A DNA stretch of 64,000 nt, taken from positions 3,844,001 through 3,908,000 of the forward strand of contig NZ_JAGGMR010000001.1 in the NCBI RefSeq assembly GCF_017875645.1, given 5' to 3'. The translations under genes were made by a program, and so were the position numbers. The DNA comes from Nocardia goodfellowii. Lineage in GTDB: Bacteria; Actinomycetota; Actinomycetes; Mycobacteriales; Mycobacteriaceae. Below are positions 17,594 through 28,755 of this stretch, piece after piece. The stretch's first letter is position 1. The number at the start of each line of letters is the position of its first letter. The notes beneath the pieces were generated by a model that was not told the DNA's origin, searched no databases, and saw only the letters and a list, made by a program, of their open reading frames with translations.

Positions 17594-19260
17594 ACGCCAA
17601 AGGCGTGCTGTGGTTTGCCCTCGGCATTGTGGTCGGGTTGATCGCCATGGTGCTGGTGGTGGTGCTGCCCTCCATCGAAGACCCGTGTGAAGGTTCCGCC
17701 GTGCTGGGCGCCTCGCAGACCGCGCTGCCTCCGCTGGGTGGCTGGGCGCCCGGAGATCCCCGCGCCGCCGCGACCGCCCCGCCCGATCCCGGTGCGGCAC
17801 AGACGAATCCAACCGTGACCGGTACGCCGTCGCTGGCCGCCGGTGTGGGGCCGCTGAATCGGACCATGCCGATGGCGACGGGCACCTTCACGGTGTCGGA
17901 CACCTTCGGTTCGCGCGGCGGCGATCATCGGGGCGTCGACATGGCGGCGGCCGACGGCACCCCGATCTTCTCGGTGTCCGACGGGAAAGTCGTGGCCGCG
18001 GGCCCCGCTTCGGGGTTCGGCAACTGGATCGTGGTCGACTCCATCGACACCAACGGCCGCGGCTACTCCGCAGTGTACGGGCACATGTGGGACAACGGTG
18101 TGCTGGTGCGCGTCGGTGACACCGTGACCGCGGGCCAGCAGATCGGCCTGGTCGGCTCGGCGGGCGAATCCAGTGGCCCGCACCTGCATTTCGAGATCGT
18201 GCCGGGTGGCCGGTTCACCGGTGGCCGCCACATCGATCCGCTGCCCTGGCTGGCCGGTGCACCGACTCCTGATCTCGGCGGCGCGCAATGGTATTCGGCT
18301 GATCCGCGGTGCAGCCGCGGCTTCGGTACCCAGGGCGGCGCCCTCGCCGACGGCAAGGTGCCCGAGGAACTCGAGATCTGGTATCGCCGTGCGGGTTCGC
18401 TGTGCCCGGAGATCACCCCGTCGCTGCTGGCCGCGCAGGCCAAGCAGGAGTCGGGATTCCGGCGCGGTCTGACCTCACCGGCGGGTGCGCAGGGGCTGGC
18501 GCAGTTCCTGCCCGGCACCGCCGCCTCCACCAATCCCGACGACGGGCAGCCGTATGTGATCGACGCCGACGGCAACGGCGTGGCCAGCGTGTGGGACGAT
18601 GGTGACGCGATCATCGGTCAGGGCCGCTACATGTGCGCCATCGCGGGCAAGGTGGGGCAGTGGATTTCCGAGGGCCGGGTGCAGGGTGATGTCACCGCGC
18701 TCACCCTGGCCGCTTACAACGCCGGTGAGGGCGCGGTGCTCGCCTCCGGCGGGATGCCGAATCAGTATGCGGCGCATCTCTCGGAGACCCAGCCCTACGT
18801 GCGCAACATCCTCGCGATGGAGCCGCAGTACCGGTCGCCCGGTGCACAAGGCCGTTTCACCCCCGAGGAGGGCGCGGGGGGCGTGCAGATCGTGGAGGCC
18901 GCGCACGATTGGCTCGGCACACCGTATGTCTGGGGTGGCGGCGGGCCGCAGGGCCCGAGCAGCGGCGGGCTGGACGGGCCCGGCCTCACCGCGGCGGCGG
19001 TATTCGCGGCCTCCGCCGGGACCGTCACCCTGGCCCGCACCGTCGAACAACAGTGGGAGGCAGGCGCTGAAGTGTCGATGAGCAAAATCCAGCCCGGTGA
19101 TCTGGTGTTCAGCTCGTTCGGGCCGCGCGGTCCCGCCGAGGTCGGAATCTATGCCGGCGACGGCACGATGATCCAGGCGGTGCCCGGCGCGGACGGCCGT
19201 TCCGGCGGCGTCAGCGAGGTGCCGATGCCCGGTGACGCGCGGGCCAGGAGGGTGCTGTGA
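17590..19260 (+). CDS. Three-domain cell wall hydrolase (M23 + SLT + degenerate NlpC/P60)
   Basis: 556 residues. An N-terminal anchor (LWFALGIVVGLIAMVLVVVL) is followed by three domains. An M23 endopeptidase (about 95-210) has HRGVD and HLHFE intact. A soluble lytic transglycosylase (about 265-400) has catalytic Glu in AKQESGF and later AAYNAGEG. An NlpC/P60 domain (about 430-556) has YVWGGGGP, but the catalytic Cys position reads LDGPGL and the usual His is Glu in EVGIYAG. The protein would open peptidoglycan for the secretion channel, as VirB1-type enzymes do, with the last domain probably a binding module. Confidence 0.85.
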   Translation: MNAKGVLWFALGIVVGLIAMVLVVVLPSIEDPCEGSAVLGASQTALPPLGGWAPGDPRAAATAPPDPGAAQTNPTVTGTPSLAAGVGPLNRTMPMATGTFTVSDTFGSRGGDHRGVDMAAADGTPIFSVSDGKVVAAGPASGFGNWIVVDSIDTNGRGYSAVYGHMWDNGVLVRVGDTVTAGQQIGLVGSAGESSGPHLHFEIVPGGRFTGGRHIDPLPWLAGAPTPDLGGAQWYSADPRCSRGFGTQGGALADGKVPEELEIWYRRAGSLCPEITPSLLAAQAKQESGFRRGLTSPAGAQGLAQFLPGTAASTNPDDGQPYVIDADGNGVASVWDDGDAIIGQGRYMCAIAGKVGQWISEGRVQGDVTALTLAAYNAGEGAVLASGGMPNQYAAHLSETQPYVRNILAMEPQYRSPGAQGRFTPEEGAGGVQIVEAAHDWLGTPYVWGGGGPQGPSSGGLDGPGLTAAAVFAASAGTVTLARTVEQQWEAGAEVSMSKIQPGDLVFSSFGPRGPAEVGIYAGDGTMIQAVPGADGRSGGVSEVPMPGDARARRVL

Positions 19261-19337
19261 AACACGCCGGGCCGCGAGTTGGGCACGGACCCGCACAGGT
19301 CCGGTCCGGGCGGTTAGCCTGGAAGTACAGGAATTTT

Positions 19338-20021
19338 GTGTCCGATGATCCGATCTCATCCGCGAAGCTGGTGGTGATGCTGGTGGTGAGTGTGGCGGTG
19401 CTCGGCGCGGGCTGCGCGCGGGACGGGGGCGACGGCGCGAATTCCGATGCCGCCCAATCCGCCACGTCCACCCCCCGATTGCTCGAGGGGGTCCCCGCTC
19501 CGGATCCGGTCACGCCGGATGGGGTCGCGGTTACCGCGTTGCGGGAGATCTTCACCTGGCGACCCGCCCAGGAGGCCCCGGGCGCGTCCCTGGAGCGGGC
19601 TCGAAAATGGCTGGGCCCCAGCCTGATCCGCGTGCTGGACGCACAACCGGCATTGACCACGCCCGCGGCGCCCGTATCGTCGTCCACCCGGGCGACGGGC
19701 GTCGGTCCGTTCGCCACCACCACCGCGGAGCCGACCAGCGCCACGCCCACCACGAGCGTGGCCGCACCGGTCGAGACCGCGCCGAAAGTGACGTTGCAGT
19801 GGGCCGACTGGGCGAAGGCGAAGGCCGTGGTCGAGGCCTTCACCTTCGCGTCGGGGGAGAAGCCGCCCGGCGGCGCCGACCCCGACACCGAGCAGTACAA
19901 GATCGGCATCGAGCAGACGGTCGTCTACCCGAACGGACGCAAGGAATCGCTGCCGCCCAGCACCGTGATCGCCACGGTGGTGCGCACCCCGGCGGGTTGG
20001 CGGCTCGACGCATACCGCTGA
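19338..20021 (+). CDS. Lipoprotein of the T4SS-like operon (2)
   Basis: 227 residues from the GTG at 19338, which has AGGA ahead of it. A frame from 19257 overlaps the hydrolase stop (GTGA) and would add 27 residues, but those codons include TTA, CGA, GGA and AGG, unlike neighbouring genes, so they are probably not coding. The signal peptide ends in lipobox VLGAGC. The mature part has ALREIFTWRPAQ, a Thr/Pro/Ala-rich linker and a closing TVVRTPAGWRLDAYR strand. Probably an outer-face component of the secretion apparatus; no family recognised. Confidence 0.65.
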   Translation: MSDDPISSAKLVVMLVVSVAVLGAGCARDGGDGANSDAAQSATSTPRLLEGVPAPDPVTPDGVAVTALREIFTWRPAQEAPGASLERARKWLGPSLIRVLDAQPALTTPAAPVSSSTRATGVGPFATTTAEPTSATPTTSVAAPVETAPKVTLQWADWAKAKAVVEAFTFASGEKPPGGADPDTEQYKIGIEQTVVYPNGRKESLPPSTVIATVVRTPAGWRLDAYR

Positions 20022-20077
20022 TACTCAACAGGTTTCGGCACCCAGCGTCTTGGCAGAAAGGATCGAGGAGGCACGAC

Positions 20078-21904
20078 ATGGCGAAAAAGAAGAAGGTGAC
20101 GGATCCGGCGGCGGTCGGTCCCGATCCCGCCCTCATCCTTATCTACCTCGGGCTGTCCATGCTGGGGGTGCTGTGGATCGCGCTGCACCTCGGCAACGCG
20201 CTCGCGGTGGTCCGGCAGGACGTCCCGGTCAACCCGATCGCCATCGTGGCCGAACTGGTGCGCGGGCAGCTCACCTGGCCCAAGCCCGCCACGGTCATCG
20301 TCATCCTGGTCGCGGTCGCGGTCGTTGCCACCGTGCTGGTGCGCAAGCGGCTGACCACGCACAAGTCCAAAGGCAAACTGCCGGTGGACGACAAGGCCGG
20401 GTATATGGGTACCGGCGGCGCCATCGCCGCGCTCACCGAGGCGGGTGTCCGGGAGAAGGCCGAACAGCTCGGCATGAAACTGGGTTACAAGGACGCCCCC
20501 GGCGTGCCCATCGGTGTCAGCGTCGCCGACGGCGTCATGCTCTACGGCTCCTACGAGGACCTGCATCTCGACATCTGGGGGCCGCGCCAGGGCAAGTCGA
20601 CCTCCCGGGTGATCCCGGCGATCCTGTCCGCCATCGGCCCGGTGCTCACCACCTCCAACAAGCGCGACGTGGTCGACGCGACCCGCGACGTGCGGGAGGG
20701 CAAGGGCAGTCCCACCTACGTCTTCGATCCGCAGGGCGTCGCCGACGAGGACCCGACCTGGTTCTGGAATCCGCTGGACTGGGTGGACGCGCGCCGCGAA
20801 GGCTGCGAGATGCGGGCCCAGCGCCTGGCCGGCCACTTCGCCGACGCCGACAACGGTACGGACAGTTCGTCCTCGGACGTCTTCTTCGATCCCGAAGCCG
20901 AGGACCTGCTGGCCGGTCTGTTCCTGGCCGCGGCCGTGGCACGCCGGCCGATCGTGCAGGTGTGGGATTGGGTCACCAACCCGGGCGACCACGAGCCCAT
21001 CGAGCTGCTGCGCGCCGCCAGCCACGACTACACCGCGTCCGGCCTGGCTATGCAGTACAACGCCGATCCCCGTACGCGCAGTGGCATTTTCGGCACGGCC
21101 AAGAAGATGATCCGCTGTCTGCAGCTGTCTAACGTGCACCCGTGGGTGCTGCCCGGCGGTGACCGTCGCCAGTTCGACGAGCTGGAGTTCGTGGAGCGCA
21201 ACGGCACCCTCTACAGCCTCTCCCTGGAGGGCCGCGGCTCGGCCGCCCCGCTGGTCAGCGCCTTGACCGAGGCGGTCGTCGACGTGGCCATGCGCAAGGC
21301 GTCCCGTTCGCCCGGTGGCCGCCTGCCGATCCCGCTGCTCGCGGTGCTCGACGAGGCCGCCAACGTGGTGCGCTGGAAGGATCTGCCCAAGCAGTACAGC
21401 CACTTCGGTTCGCGCGGCATCGTCGTGATGACGGTGCTGCAGTCCTGGGCGCAGGGCGCCCGCTGCTGGGGTGACGCGGGCATGCTCGCGCTCTGGTCGG
21501 CCGCCAATATCAAGGTGCTCGGCAGTGGCGTGGATGATATGAACTTCCTGCGGGACCGCTCCGAGGCCATCGGCGAGTACGAATCCATCTCCTCCTCGGT
21601 CTCGGAATCCAAAGGGGGCAAGAGTTATTCGCGTTCGCTCGGCGCGTCCAAGACGTTCACCGTGCACGCGCTGACCACGCTGCCCAAGGGCCGGGCGATC
21701 GTGTTCACCTCCGGTCAGCCGGCGGTTCTCGTTCGCACGGTTCCGTGGTGGGAGGGCGACTACGCTGCGGAGGTCAAGGCTTCGATCGCGCATCACGATC
21801 CCACCCGCAAGACCACCATTTCCGACTTGATCGGCTCGCCCAAGCTGACCAAGGTCGTCCCGCCCCAGGACTCCGGGCAGGTTAAGGAGGTTCGGCCACT
21901 GTGA
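20078..21904 (+). CDS. VirD4/TraG-type coupling ATPase
   Basis: 608 residues. Two membrane segments (about 18-40 and 70-92) lead to a cytoplasmic ATPase with Walker A (GPRQGKSTS near 168), the FDPQG and WNPLDWV stretches usual in this family, and Walker B (LLAVLDEAANV near 421) followed by SHFGSRGIVVMTVLQSWAQ. Such proteins bring substrates, often DNA-protein complexes, to the channel. The chosen ATG has GGATCGAGGAGG upstream, the best ribosome site in the operon; longer frames overlap the lipoprotein gene out of phase. Confidence 0.92.
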   Translation: MAKKKKVTDPAAVGPDPALILIYLGLSMLGVLWIALHLGNALAVVRQDVPVNPIAIVAELVRGQLTWPKPATVIVILVAVAVVATVLVRKRLTTHKSKGKLPVDDKAGYMGTGGAIAALTEAGVREKAEQLGMKLGYKDAPGVPIGVSVADGVMLYGSYEDLHLDIWGPRQGKSTSRVIPAILSAIGPVLTTSNKRDVVDATRDVREGKGSPTYVFDPQGVADEDPTWFWNPLDWVDARREGCEMRAQRLAGHFADADNGTDSSSSDVFFDPEAEDLLAGLFLAAAVARRPIVQVWDWVTNPGDHEPIELLRAASHDYTASGLAMQYNADPRTRSGIFGTAKKMIRCLQLSNVHPWVLPGGDRRQFDELEFVERNGTLYSLSLEGRGSAAPLVSALTEAVVDVAMRKASRSPGGRLPIPLLAVLDEAANVVRWKDLPKQYSHFGSRGIVVMTVLQSWAQGARCWGDAGMLALWSAANIKVLGSGVDDMNFLRDRSEAIGEYESISSSVSESKGGKSYSRSLGASKTFTVHALTTLPKGRAIVFTSGQPAVLVRTVPWWEGDYAAEVKASIAHHDPTRKTTISDLIGSPKLTKVVPPQDSGQVKEVRPL

Positions 21905-22287
21905 CAGAACAGCAGCAGCAACCGATGATCTACACGAATGTCGTGGAGTTCGTCGAGAACTACTTGAGCCTGGTTTATCGCCGTCAGGTCACCGACATCA
22001 GCGAGACCGTGTGGTGCCCGGAGTGGTGGAAACACGCCGAGGCGGTGGCACGGCTGGATGCGCTGTGGCGCGCCTGGGAGCACTACCGGCTGGAGCCGAG
22101 CACCGGATTGAGCATCTGGTTCCTCGACCACGCCGATCCGCACATGACCAAGCTGTTCGATCCGCGCGGGCCGTTCAAGTACTGCAGCGTCCGCAACGGT
22201 CACAAGGACATGCTGAGCCCGCTACCCCTGAAGTCGCCGGCCCAGGGCATGTTCGGCGATCCCACGATCGGTGACTTCCGGATGTAA
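21901..22287 (+). CDS. DUF4913 family protein
   Basis: 128 residues. VWCPEWWKHAEAVARLDALWRAWE followed by LSIWFLDHADPHMTKLFDPRGPF matches the actinobacterial DUF4913 family as I recall it, members of which often lie next to coupling-ATPase genes on mobile elements. No enzymatic motif is known. It starts in a GTGA overlap with the coupling ATPase gene, and is the last gene of the operon before the terminator. It may help select or present substrate; this is inferred from position only. Confidence 0.8.
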   Translation: MTEQQQQPMIYTNVVEFVENYLSLVYRRQVTDISETVWCPEWWKHAEAVARLDALWRAWEHYRLEPSTGLSIWFLDHADPHMTKLFDPRGPFKYCSVRNGHKDMLSPLPLKSPAQGMFGDPTIGDFRM

Positions 22288-22307
22288 TCGGTTGCCCCGC
22301 AACAGTA

Positions 22308-22335
22308 AAACGCCCGCTGCTCGCAGCGGGCGTTT
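22308..22335. terminator. Intrinsic terminator between convergent genes
   Basis: Perfect 13-bp stem (AAACGCCCGCTGC and GCAGCGGGCGTTT) with a two-base loop. GCTTTT follows on the plus strand and the opposite side carries TTTT from AAAA, so it can end both the secretion operon and the convergent charged-helix gene. Confidence 0.9.
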
Positions 22336-22350
22336 GCTTTTCGGTGGTGG

Positions 22351-22905
22351 CTACTGCCGGACTCGTTCCAGCCCGCGAGCCTCCGGCTCCCGGCCGCGCG
22401 CCGCGATGGCGCGGGCCTCCTCGTTACGTTTCCGGACGGCCTCTTCGGGCGGCTGTGCCTGCCCTACTTCGATGAGCATCCGTACCGCGGCCAGTTCCGG
22501 CGCCACCCCGAGGCGGGAGAGGTGCGCCGCGATGGCCTGGCGGCGTTCCTGGGAGTCGTAGCGGACGAGCGGTTGTTTGGCCGCACTGGCGGTGGCCGCC
22601 ATGCGCGTGGCCTCGGCTTGGGCGGAGAAGCGGTCTTTTTCCAGCGAAATGCCCTTGGCCGGTGCGCCTTTCTCCACCATGCGCGCGAGCTCGACGTTGC
22701 GCGGATCTTTTGCCTTGGAATCGCGGGCTTCGCGGATCTGAAGCTCCCGCGCCTCTTTCATCCGGGCCTCGGTGAGCTTGACGCGAGCTTCGGCTTCTTT
22801 CTGACCACGCTCGCGGGTACGCAGTGCGACCAGGGTCGCAAGCTGCAACATAGTCTTCATCATGGCCGCGGTCTCTCGGCCGATGTCGTCCAGTTCCTCG
22901 GACAT
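22351..22905 (-). CDS. Charged helical protein, convergent with T4SS-like operon
   Basis: 184 residues, about a third charged. The first 30 residues include a hydrophobic helix (MMKTMLQLATLVALRTRE); 35-80 is a Lys/Glu/Arg coiled-coil-like stretch (QKEAEARVKLTEARMKEARE). The middle is KQPLVRYDSQERRQAIAAHL and the tail is disordered. No domain recognised. Its place directly beside the secretion operon, sharing its terminator, suggests it may belong to the same system, for instance as a substrate or accessory factor. It may equally be unrelated. Confidence 0.6.
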   Translation of the reverse strand: MSEELDDIGRETAAMMKTMLQLATLVALRTRERGQKEAEARVKLTEARMKEARELQIREARDSKAKDPRNVELARMVEKGAPAKGISLEKDRFSAQAEATRMAATASAAKQPLVRYDSQERRQAIAAHLSRLGVAPELAAVRMLIEVGQAQPPEEAVRKRNEEARAIAARGREPEARGLERVRQ

Positions 22906-23330
22906 GGCTGCTCCCCGATGCTGCAGTGATCACTATGGATGTTGTGGTGCTTCGTCCGGACATCGCCACGCGAACTGTAGCCCGTTGGACAATGCCCCGC
23001 CTGCAAACGTGGACACCCAGAGCACTCGTGTCGCGGCCTCCCCAAGGGGTTCGCCCAGGTGATTTAGGGATGGCTACGCTACGTGTACTCCTTGGTTCGA
23101 GATTACCCGAGAACTCCCGGCAGCAACCGTGTGGACGTGCCGGATCCAGCATATATCGCACATTTCCGTCACGCATCGGGAAGTTCAGGAGGAAATCAGG
23201 TTTAAGGGCATCCTTGCCGGATGATTAGGTGTGCCTTGCCTTTTGGGGATCTACCTGGGGATACGCCACGGGCCCGGCGCCTGTGCGGCGCCGGGCCCGA
23301 AGTCAATGCCACTGATCGGAGTGTTGCCGC
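22906..23330. other. Intergenic region between charged-helix gene and ppiB
   Basis: 425 bases with no credible gene; short frames lack codon bias. The left part should hold the promoter of the minus-strand charged-helix gene. The right part holds the ppiB hairpin at 23270-23298. The middle (about 23050-23240) is less GC-rich than the surroundings and shows no repeat or palindrome I could identify. Confidence 0.45.
23270..23298 (-). terminator. Hairpin downstream of ppiB
   Basis: Perfect 12-bp stem (GGGCCCGGCGCC and GGCGCCGGGCCC) with loop TGTGC, about 30 bases after the ppiB stop. No T-run follows, as is common for actinobacterial terminators. Confidence 0.55.
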
Positions 23331-24203
23331 TCAGTTGTCGAGCAGCACCGACTGGATCTCCACCGGCTTGATCGGCTTGCCGTCGCCGGGGCCGTTCGAA
23401 TCGTCACTGCCGCCCTGGGCGATCTGGTCCAGGGTGCTGAGGCTGCTCTCGTCCACCGACCCGAAGATGGTGTACTGCGGCGGCAGCTGCGAATCGCCGT
23501 AGACGATGAAGAACTGGCTGCCGTTGGTGCCGGGACCGGCGTTGGCCATGGCGAGCACGCCGCGCTTGTAGTCGACCGGCGTCTGCGCGTTCGGATCATT
23601 CGGGGCGTACTGATCGGTCGGGTATTCGTTGGCGAATTGGTAACCCGGGCCACCCATTCCGGTGCCGGTCGGATCGCCGCACTGGAGCACCTTCAGGCCC
23701 TCGCCGGTGGTCATCCGGTGGCAGGAGGTGCCGTCGAAGTACTTCTGCTTGGCCAAGCTGATGAAACTGTTGACCGTGCAGGGCGACTCGGCGTTGTTCA
23801 GCGTCAGGCCGATCGGGCCCGCGCTGGTCTCCATGCTCATGCTGATCTTGGCGTTCGGACCCGTCGTGGGCACCTCGACCTGCTCCGGCTTGGTGGCCGG
23901 CTTGTCGGCCGGCTTCGCGCTGTCGGAGTAGGTGCAGCTGACCAGGTCGGCCTTGGGCTTCGCGGCCGGGGGCGCGGCCGCGGTCAGGGAGGCGTCCGGC
24001 TGCGCCGTGTCGTCTTTCTTGTCCTCGCCCTTGGTCAGGAAATACACGCCGGTGGCGGCCGCTACCGCGACGACCACACCGAGTACCGATCCGGCGATGG
24101 TCAGTTGCTTGCGCCTGCGCGCCCGTTCGGCACGGTTGGCCAGCTGGCGCTCGAGCTTGCGTTTAGCCGCCGCTCGTCGCTGTTCGTTGGTCGGCACTAC
24201 CAC
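23331..24203 (-). CDS. ppiB: Membrane-anchored peptidyl-prolyl isomerase (cyclophilin)
   Basis: 290 residues. A basic N-terminus (RRAAAKRKLERQLANRAERA) and one membrane segment (about 36-56) precede a Pro/Ala/Lys linker and a cyclophilin domain (about 117-290). Family hallmarks are SCHRMTTGEGLKVLQCGDPTGTG and MANAGPGTNGSQFFIVYGDS. It catalyses proline cis-trans isomerisation during folding of exported proteins. In mycobacteria a ppiB gene also lies between relA and hisS, supporting the symbol. The start is a GTG; a second GTG two codons in is equally possible. Confidence 0.92.
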   Translation of the reverse strand: MVVPTNEQRRAAAKRKLERQLANRAERARRRKQLTIAGSVLGVVVAVAAATGVYFLTKGEDKKDDTAQPDASLTAAAPPAAKPKADLVSCTYSDSAKPADKPATKPEQVEVPTTGPNAKISMSMETSAGPIGLTLNNAESPCTVNSFISLAKQKYFDGTSCHRMTTGEGLKVLQCGDPTGTGMGGPGYQFANEYPTDQYAPNDPNAQTPVDYKRGVLAMANAGPGTNGSQFFIVYGDSQLPPQYTIFGSVDESSLSTLDQIAQGGSDDSNGPGDGKPIKPVEIQSVLLDN

Positions 24204-24474
24204 GTTCCTCCCGTATTCCGGTTCCTTCCGGGGTCACTAGCGCGGGCTCTCCCGCTGGATGCCATCGTGCGCTCCCCGTTCAGATCTTCCGGGGTAAGAG
24301 TGTGCCATCTCTTCCTGAGACACCTCGCACTTCCCTGAGAACAAGCGCGGCGCGCGCCCGCGGTACCGGCCCGGCGCCCGGAAGCGCAACCACGCGAGGC
24401 GTAGCGAGCGCCGCCGATCGGGCCGGGGATAACCGGTTGGACTTCGGCGGGGCAGGTGGTGGAAACTTGCCACC

Positions 24475-25740
24475 GTGACCAAGACCAGCAGCTTCTCCGC
24501 CCCGAAGGGGGTCCCGGATTACGTGCCGCCCGGTTCGGCCGAGTTCGTCGCGGTGCGCGACGGCCTCCTCCGCGCCGCCCGACTGGCCGGATACGGGCAT
24601 ATCGAGCTGCCGATCTTCGAGGACACCGGCTTGTTCGCGCGCGGCGTCGGGGAATCCACCGATGTGGTCAGCAAGGAGATGTACACCTTCGCCGACCGGG
24701 GCGACCGCAGTGTGACGCTGCGTCCCGAGGGCACCGCCGGTGTGATGCGGGCGGTCATCGAGCACGGCCTCGATCGCGGGCAGCTGCCGGTGAAGCTCGT
24801 GTACTCCGGTCCGTTCTTCCGCTATGAACGCCCGCAGGCGGGGCGCTACCGGCAGTTGCAGCAGGTCGGGGTGGAGGCCATCGGCGTCGACGATCCGGCG
24901 CTGGACGCCGAGGTGATCGCGATCGCCGACGCGGGTTACCGCGGCCTCGGGCTCGACGGCTTCCGGCTGGAGCTCACCTCGCTCGGTGACGACACCTGCC
25001 GTCCGCAGTACCGGGAGCTGCTTCAGGAGTTCCTGTTCAAGTTGCCGCTGGACGAGGAGACCCGCCGGCGGGCCGAACTCAACCCGCTGCGCGTGCTCGA
25101 CGACAAGCGCCCGGACGTGCGGGAAATGACCGCGGACGCGCCGCTGATGATCGACCACCTCTCCGAGTCGGCCAAGGCCCACTTCGAGCAGGTGCTCGGC
25201 TACCTCGACGCGCTCGGCGTGCCGTACGTGGTGAATCCGCGCATGGTTCGCGGCCTGGACTACTACACCAAGACCACCTTCGAATTCGTGCACGACGGCC
25301 TCGGCGCGCAGTCGGGTATCGGCGGCGGTGGCCGGTACGACGGACTGATGGCCCAACTCGGCGGGCAGCCGCTGTCCGGAATCGGGTTCGGCCTCGGTGT
25401 GGATCGCACCGTGCTCGCGTTGCAGGCCGAGGGCAAGCCGGCCGGCGACCCGGCACGCTGCGAGGTGTTCGGCGTACCGCTCGGCGACGCGGCCAAGCAG
25501 CGCCTCGTGGTGGTCGCCGCGCAGCTGCGGGCGGCGGGCGTGCGCGTCGACCTGGCCTATGGCGGGCGCGGCGTCAAGGGCGCGATGAAGGCGGCCGACA
25601 AGTCCGGCGCGAAATACACTTTGGTGCTCGGCGACCGCGACCTCGCGGAGAACACCATCGGCGTAAAGGACATGTCGAACGGTGACCAGCGACAGGTGTC
25701 CCTGGACGAGGTCGTCGCCGTCGTTCGTGAGTCGCTGTAA
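24475..25740 (+). CDS. hisS: Histidine-tRNA ligase
   Basis: 421 residues, normal length. Class II synthetase: motif 2 [17 protein letters not shown], the His-specific [14 protein letters not shown] and [15 protein letters not shown], and motif 3 [15 protein letters not shown]-terminal anticodon-binding domain follows (from about 325). It charges tRNA-His in the cytoplasm. The GTG start is placed at [16 protein letters not shown], which matches relatives. The metallo-hydrolase gene that I recall between ppiB and hisS in mycobacteria is absent; 271 bases separate the two divergent genes. Confidence 0.97.
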   Translation: MTKTSSFSAPKGVPDYVPPGSAEFVAVRDGLLRAARLAGYGHIELPIFEDTGLFARGVGESTDVVSKEMYTFADRGDRSVTLRPEGTAGVMRAVIEHGLDRGQLPVKLVYSGPFFRYERPQAGRYRQLQQVGVEAIGVDDPALDAEVIAIADAGYRGLGLDGFRLELTSLGDDTCRPQYRELLQEFLFKLPLDEETRRRAELNPLRVLDDKRPDVREMTADAPLMIDHLSESAKAHFEQVLGYLDALGVPYVVNPRMVRGLDYYTKTTFEFVHDGLGAQSGIGGGGRYDGLMAQLGGQPLSGIGFGLGVDRTVLALQAEGKPAGDPARCEVFGVPLGDAAKQRLVVVAAQLRAAGVRVDLAYGGRGVKGAMKAADKSGAKYTLVLGDRDLAENTIGVKDMSNGDQRQVSLDEVVAVVRESL

Positions 25741-25797
25741 CCCGGTGCCTCGAACTCCGTTGCGCGGTACCGTATTCGCGCACCCCGGGGTGTGGTG

Positions 25798-26466
25798 ATG
25801 TCGCGAGAGGCTGGGGCAGTGGAGAGCAATGCTGGGGGAGCGGAGCGTGATTCGCCGATCGGCCTCGACCTGGTGGCCCCCGAGGTGTACGCGCCGATGT
25901 TGCGCCGGCTGGCGCTCGTGGCCACCGGCGTCGGAGTGGTCGCCGCGTTGCTCGCGGCGACGGTGGCCGACTGGCCGGTAGCACTCGCCATCGGGCTCGT
26001 CGTCGGAGCGCCCACCGTCGGGTACGCGCTGGCGTCCCGCCGACGGCGGATGTGGCTGACCGGGACCACGCTGCACGCGCAGCGAATCTTCAGCTCGCGG
26101 CGGATCGAGGTGGCCGCGGCCAACGGCGTCGAACTGCTCGTGTTCCCCGGGCGGTTGAGCCGGATCGCGCTGCGCGTCACCTCGGGTCCGGATACGCAGC
26201 TCATCCCGCTGGCGATGTACACCGACGCGGGTAGCGGCCGCGAACTGCACCTGCTGGGCCTGCGCAAGCTCGCCGACGCGCTCGCGGCGAGCCGATCAGC
26301 GGCCGCTGTCGCGGTTTCCACGGTGCTGGTCCAGCAGTTGCGGGCCGAGGCCCGGGACGCCGGCCTGGGGGAACGCCCGCTCTACCGTGCGGTGCAGCTG
26401 GCGCGGGCCAAGGAGCTGGTCTCGCCCATCGTGCTCTCGGATCGCGAAGTCGCCGAACTGATCTGA
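25798..26466 (+). CDS. Two-pass membrane protein downstream of hisS
   Basis: 222 residues from ATG; two GTG codons just upstream are alternatives. Two adjacent membrane helices (about 39-58 and 63-82: LVATGVGVVAALLAAT and ALAIGLVVGAPTVGYAL) are followed by a PH-like beta segment (RMWLTGTTLHAQRIFSSRRIEVAAANGVEL) and a helical tail. The layout suggests a membrane-anchored cytoplasmic domain. No named family was recognised. It lies 57 bases after hisS and could be co-transcribed. Confidence 0.7.
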   Translation: MSREAGAVESNAGGAERDSPIGLDLVAPEVYAPMLRRLALVATGVGVVAALLAATVADWPVALAIGLVVGAPTVGYALASRRRRMWLTGTTLHAQRIFSSRRIEVAAANGVELLVFPGRLSRIALRVTSGPDTQLIPLAMYTDAGSGRELHLLGLRKLADALAASRSAAAVAVSTVLVQQLRAEARDAGLGERPLYRAVQLARAKELVSPIVLSDREVAELI

Positions 26467-26595
26467 GACACTGTCCGCGAGTTCGCGAGTTCGCGGGGAG
26501 GCGATCCACGATCTGGCCGCGGAAAACGTGCGGAACCGCCTACTGTTCTGTAGCTCACGCCTAGCTCTCGGTGGCGGTGCGGATCGATAGGCTGA

Positions 26596-27642
<1,047 letters not shown>

Positions 27643-27672
27643 AGTTCGGCCCGGAGCTGCGGGTGTTTTGGA

Positions 27673-28754
<1,082 letters not shown>

Positions 28755-28755
<1 letters not shown>

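Noticed and set aside
6334..22287. Reading the operon as a full integrative conjugative element
   Set aside because: No relaxase, integrase, excisionase, replication gene or flanking tRNA or direct repeat could be found in the window.
24280..26250. A 656-codon minus-strand frame opposite hisS
   Set aside because: hisS is certain. The antisense translation has no domain and runs across unrelated intergenic DNA.
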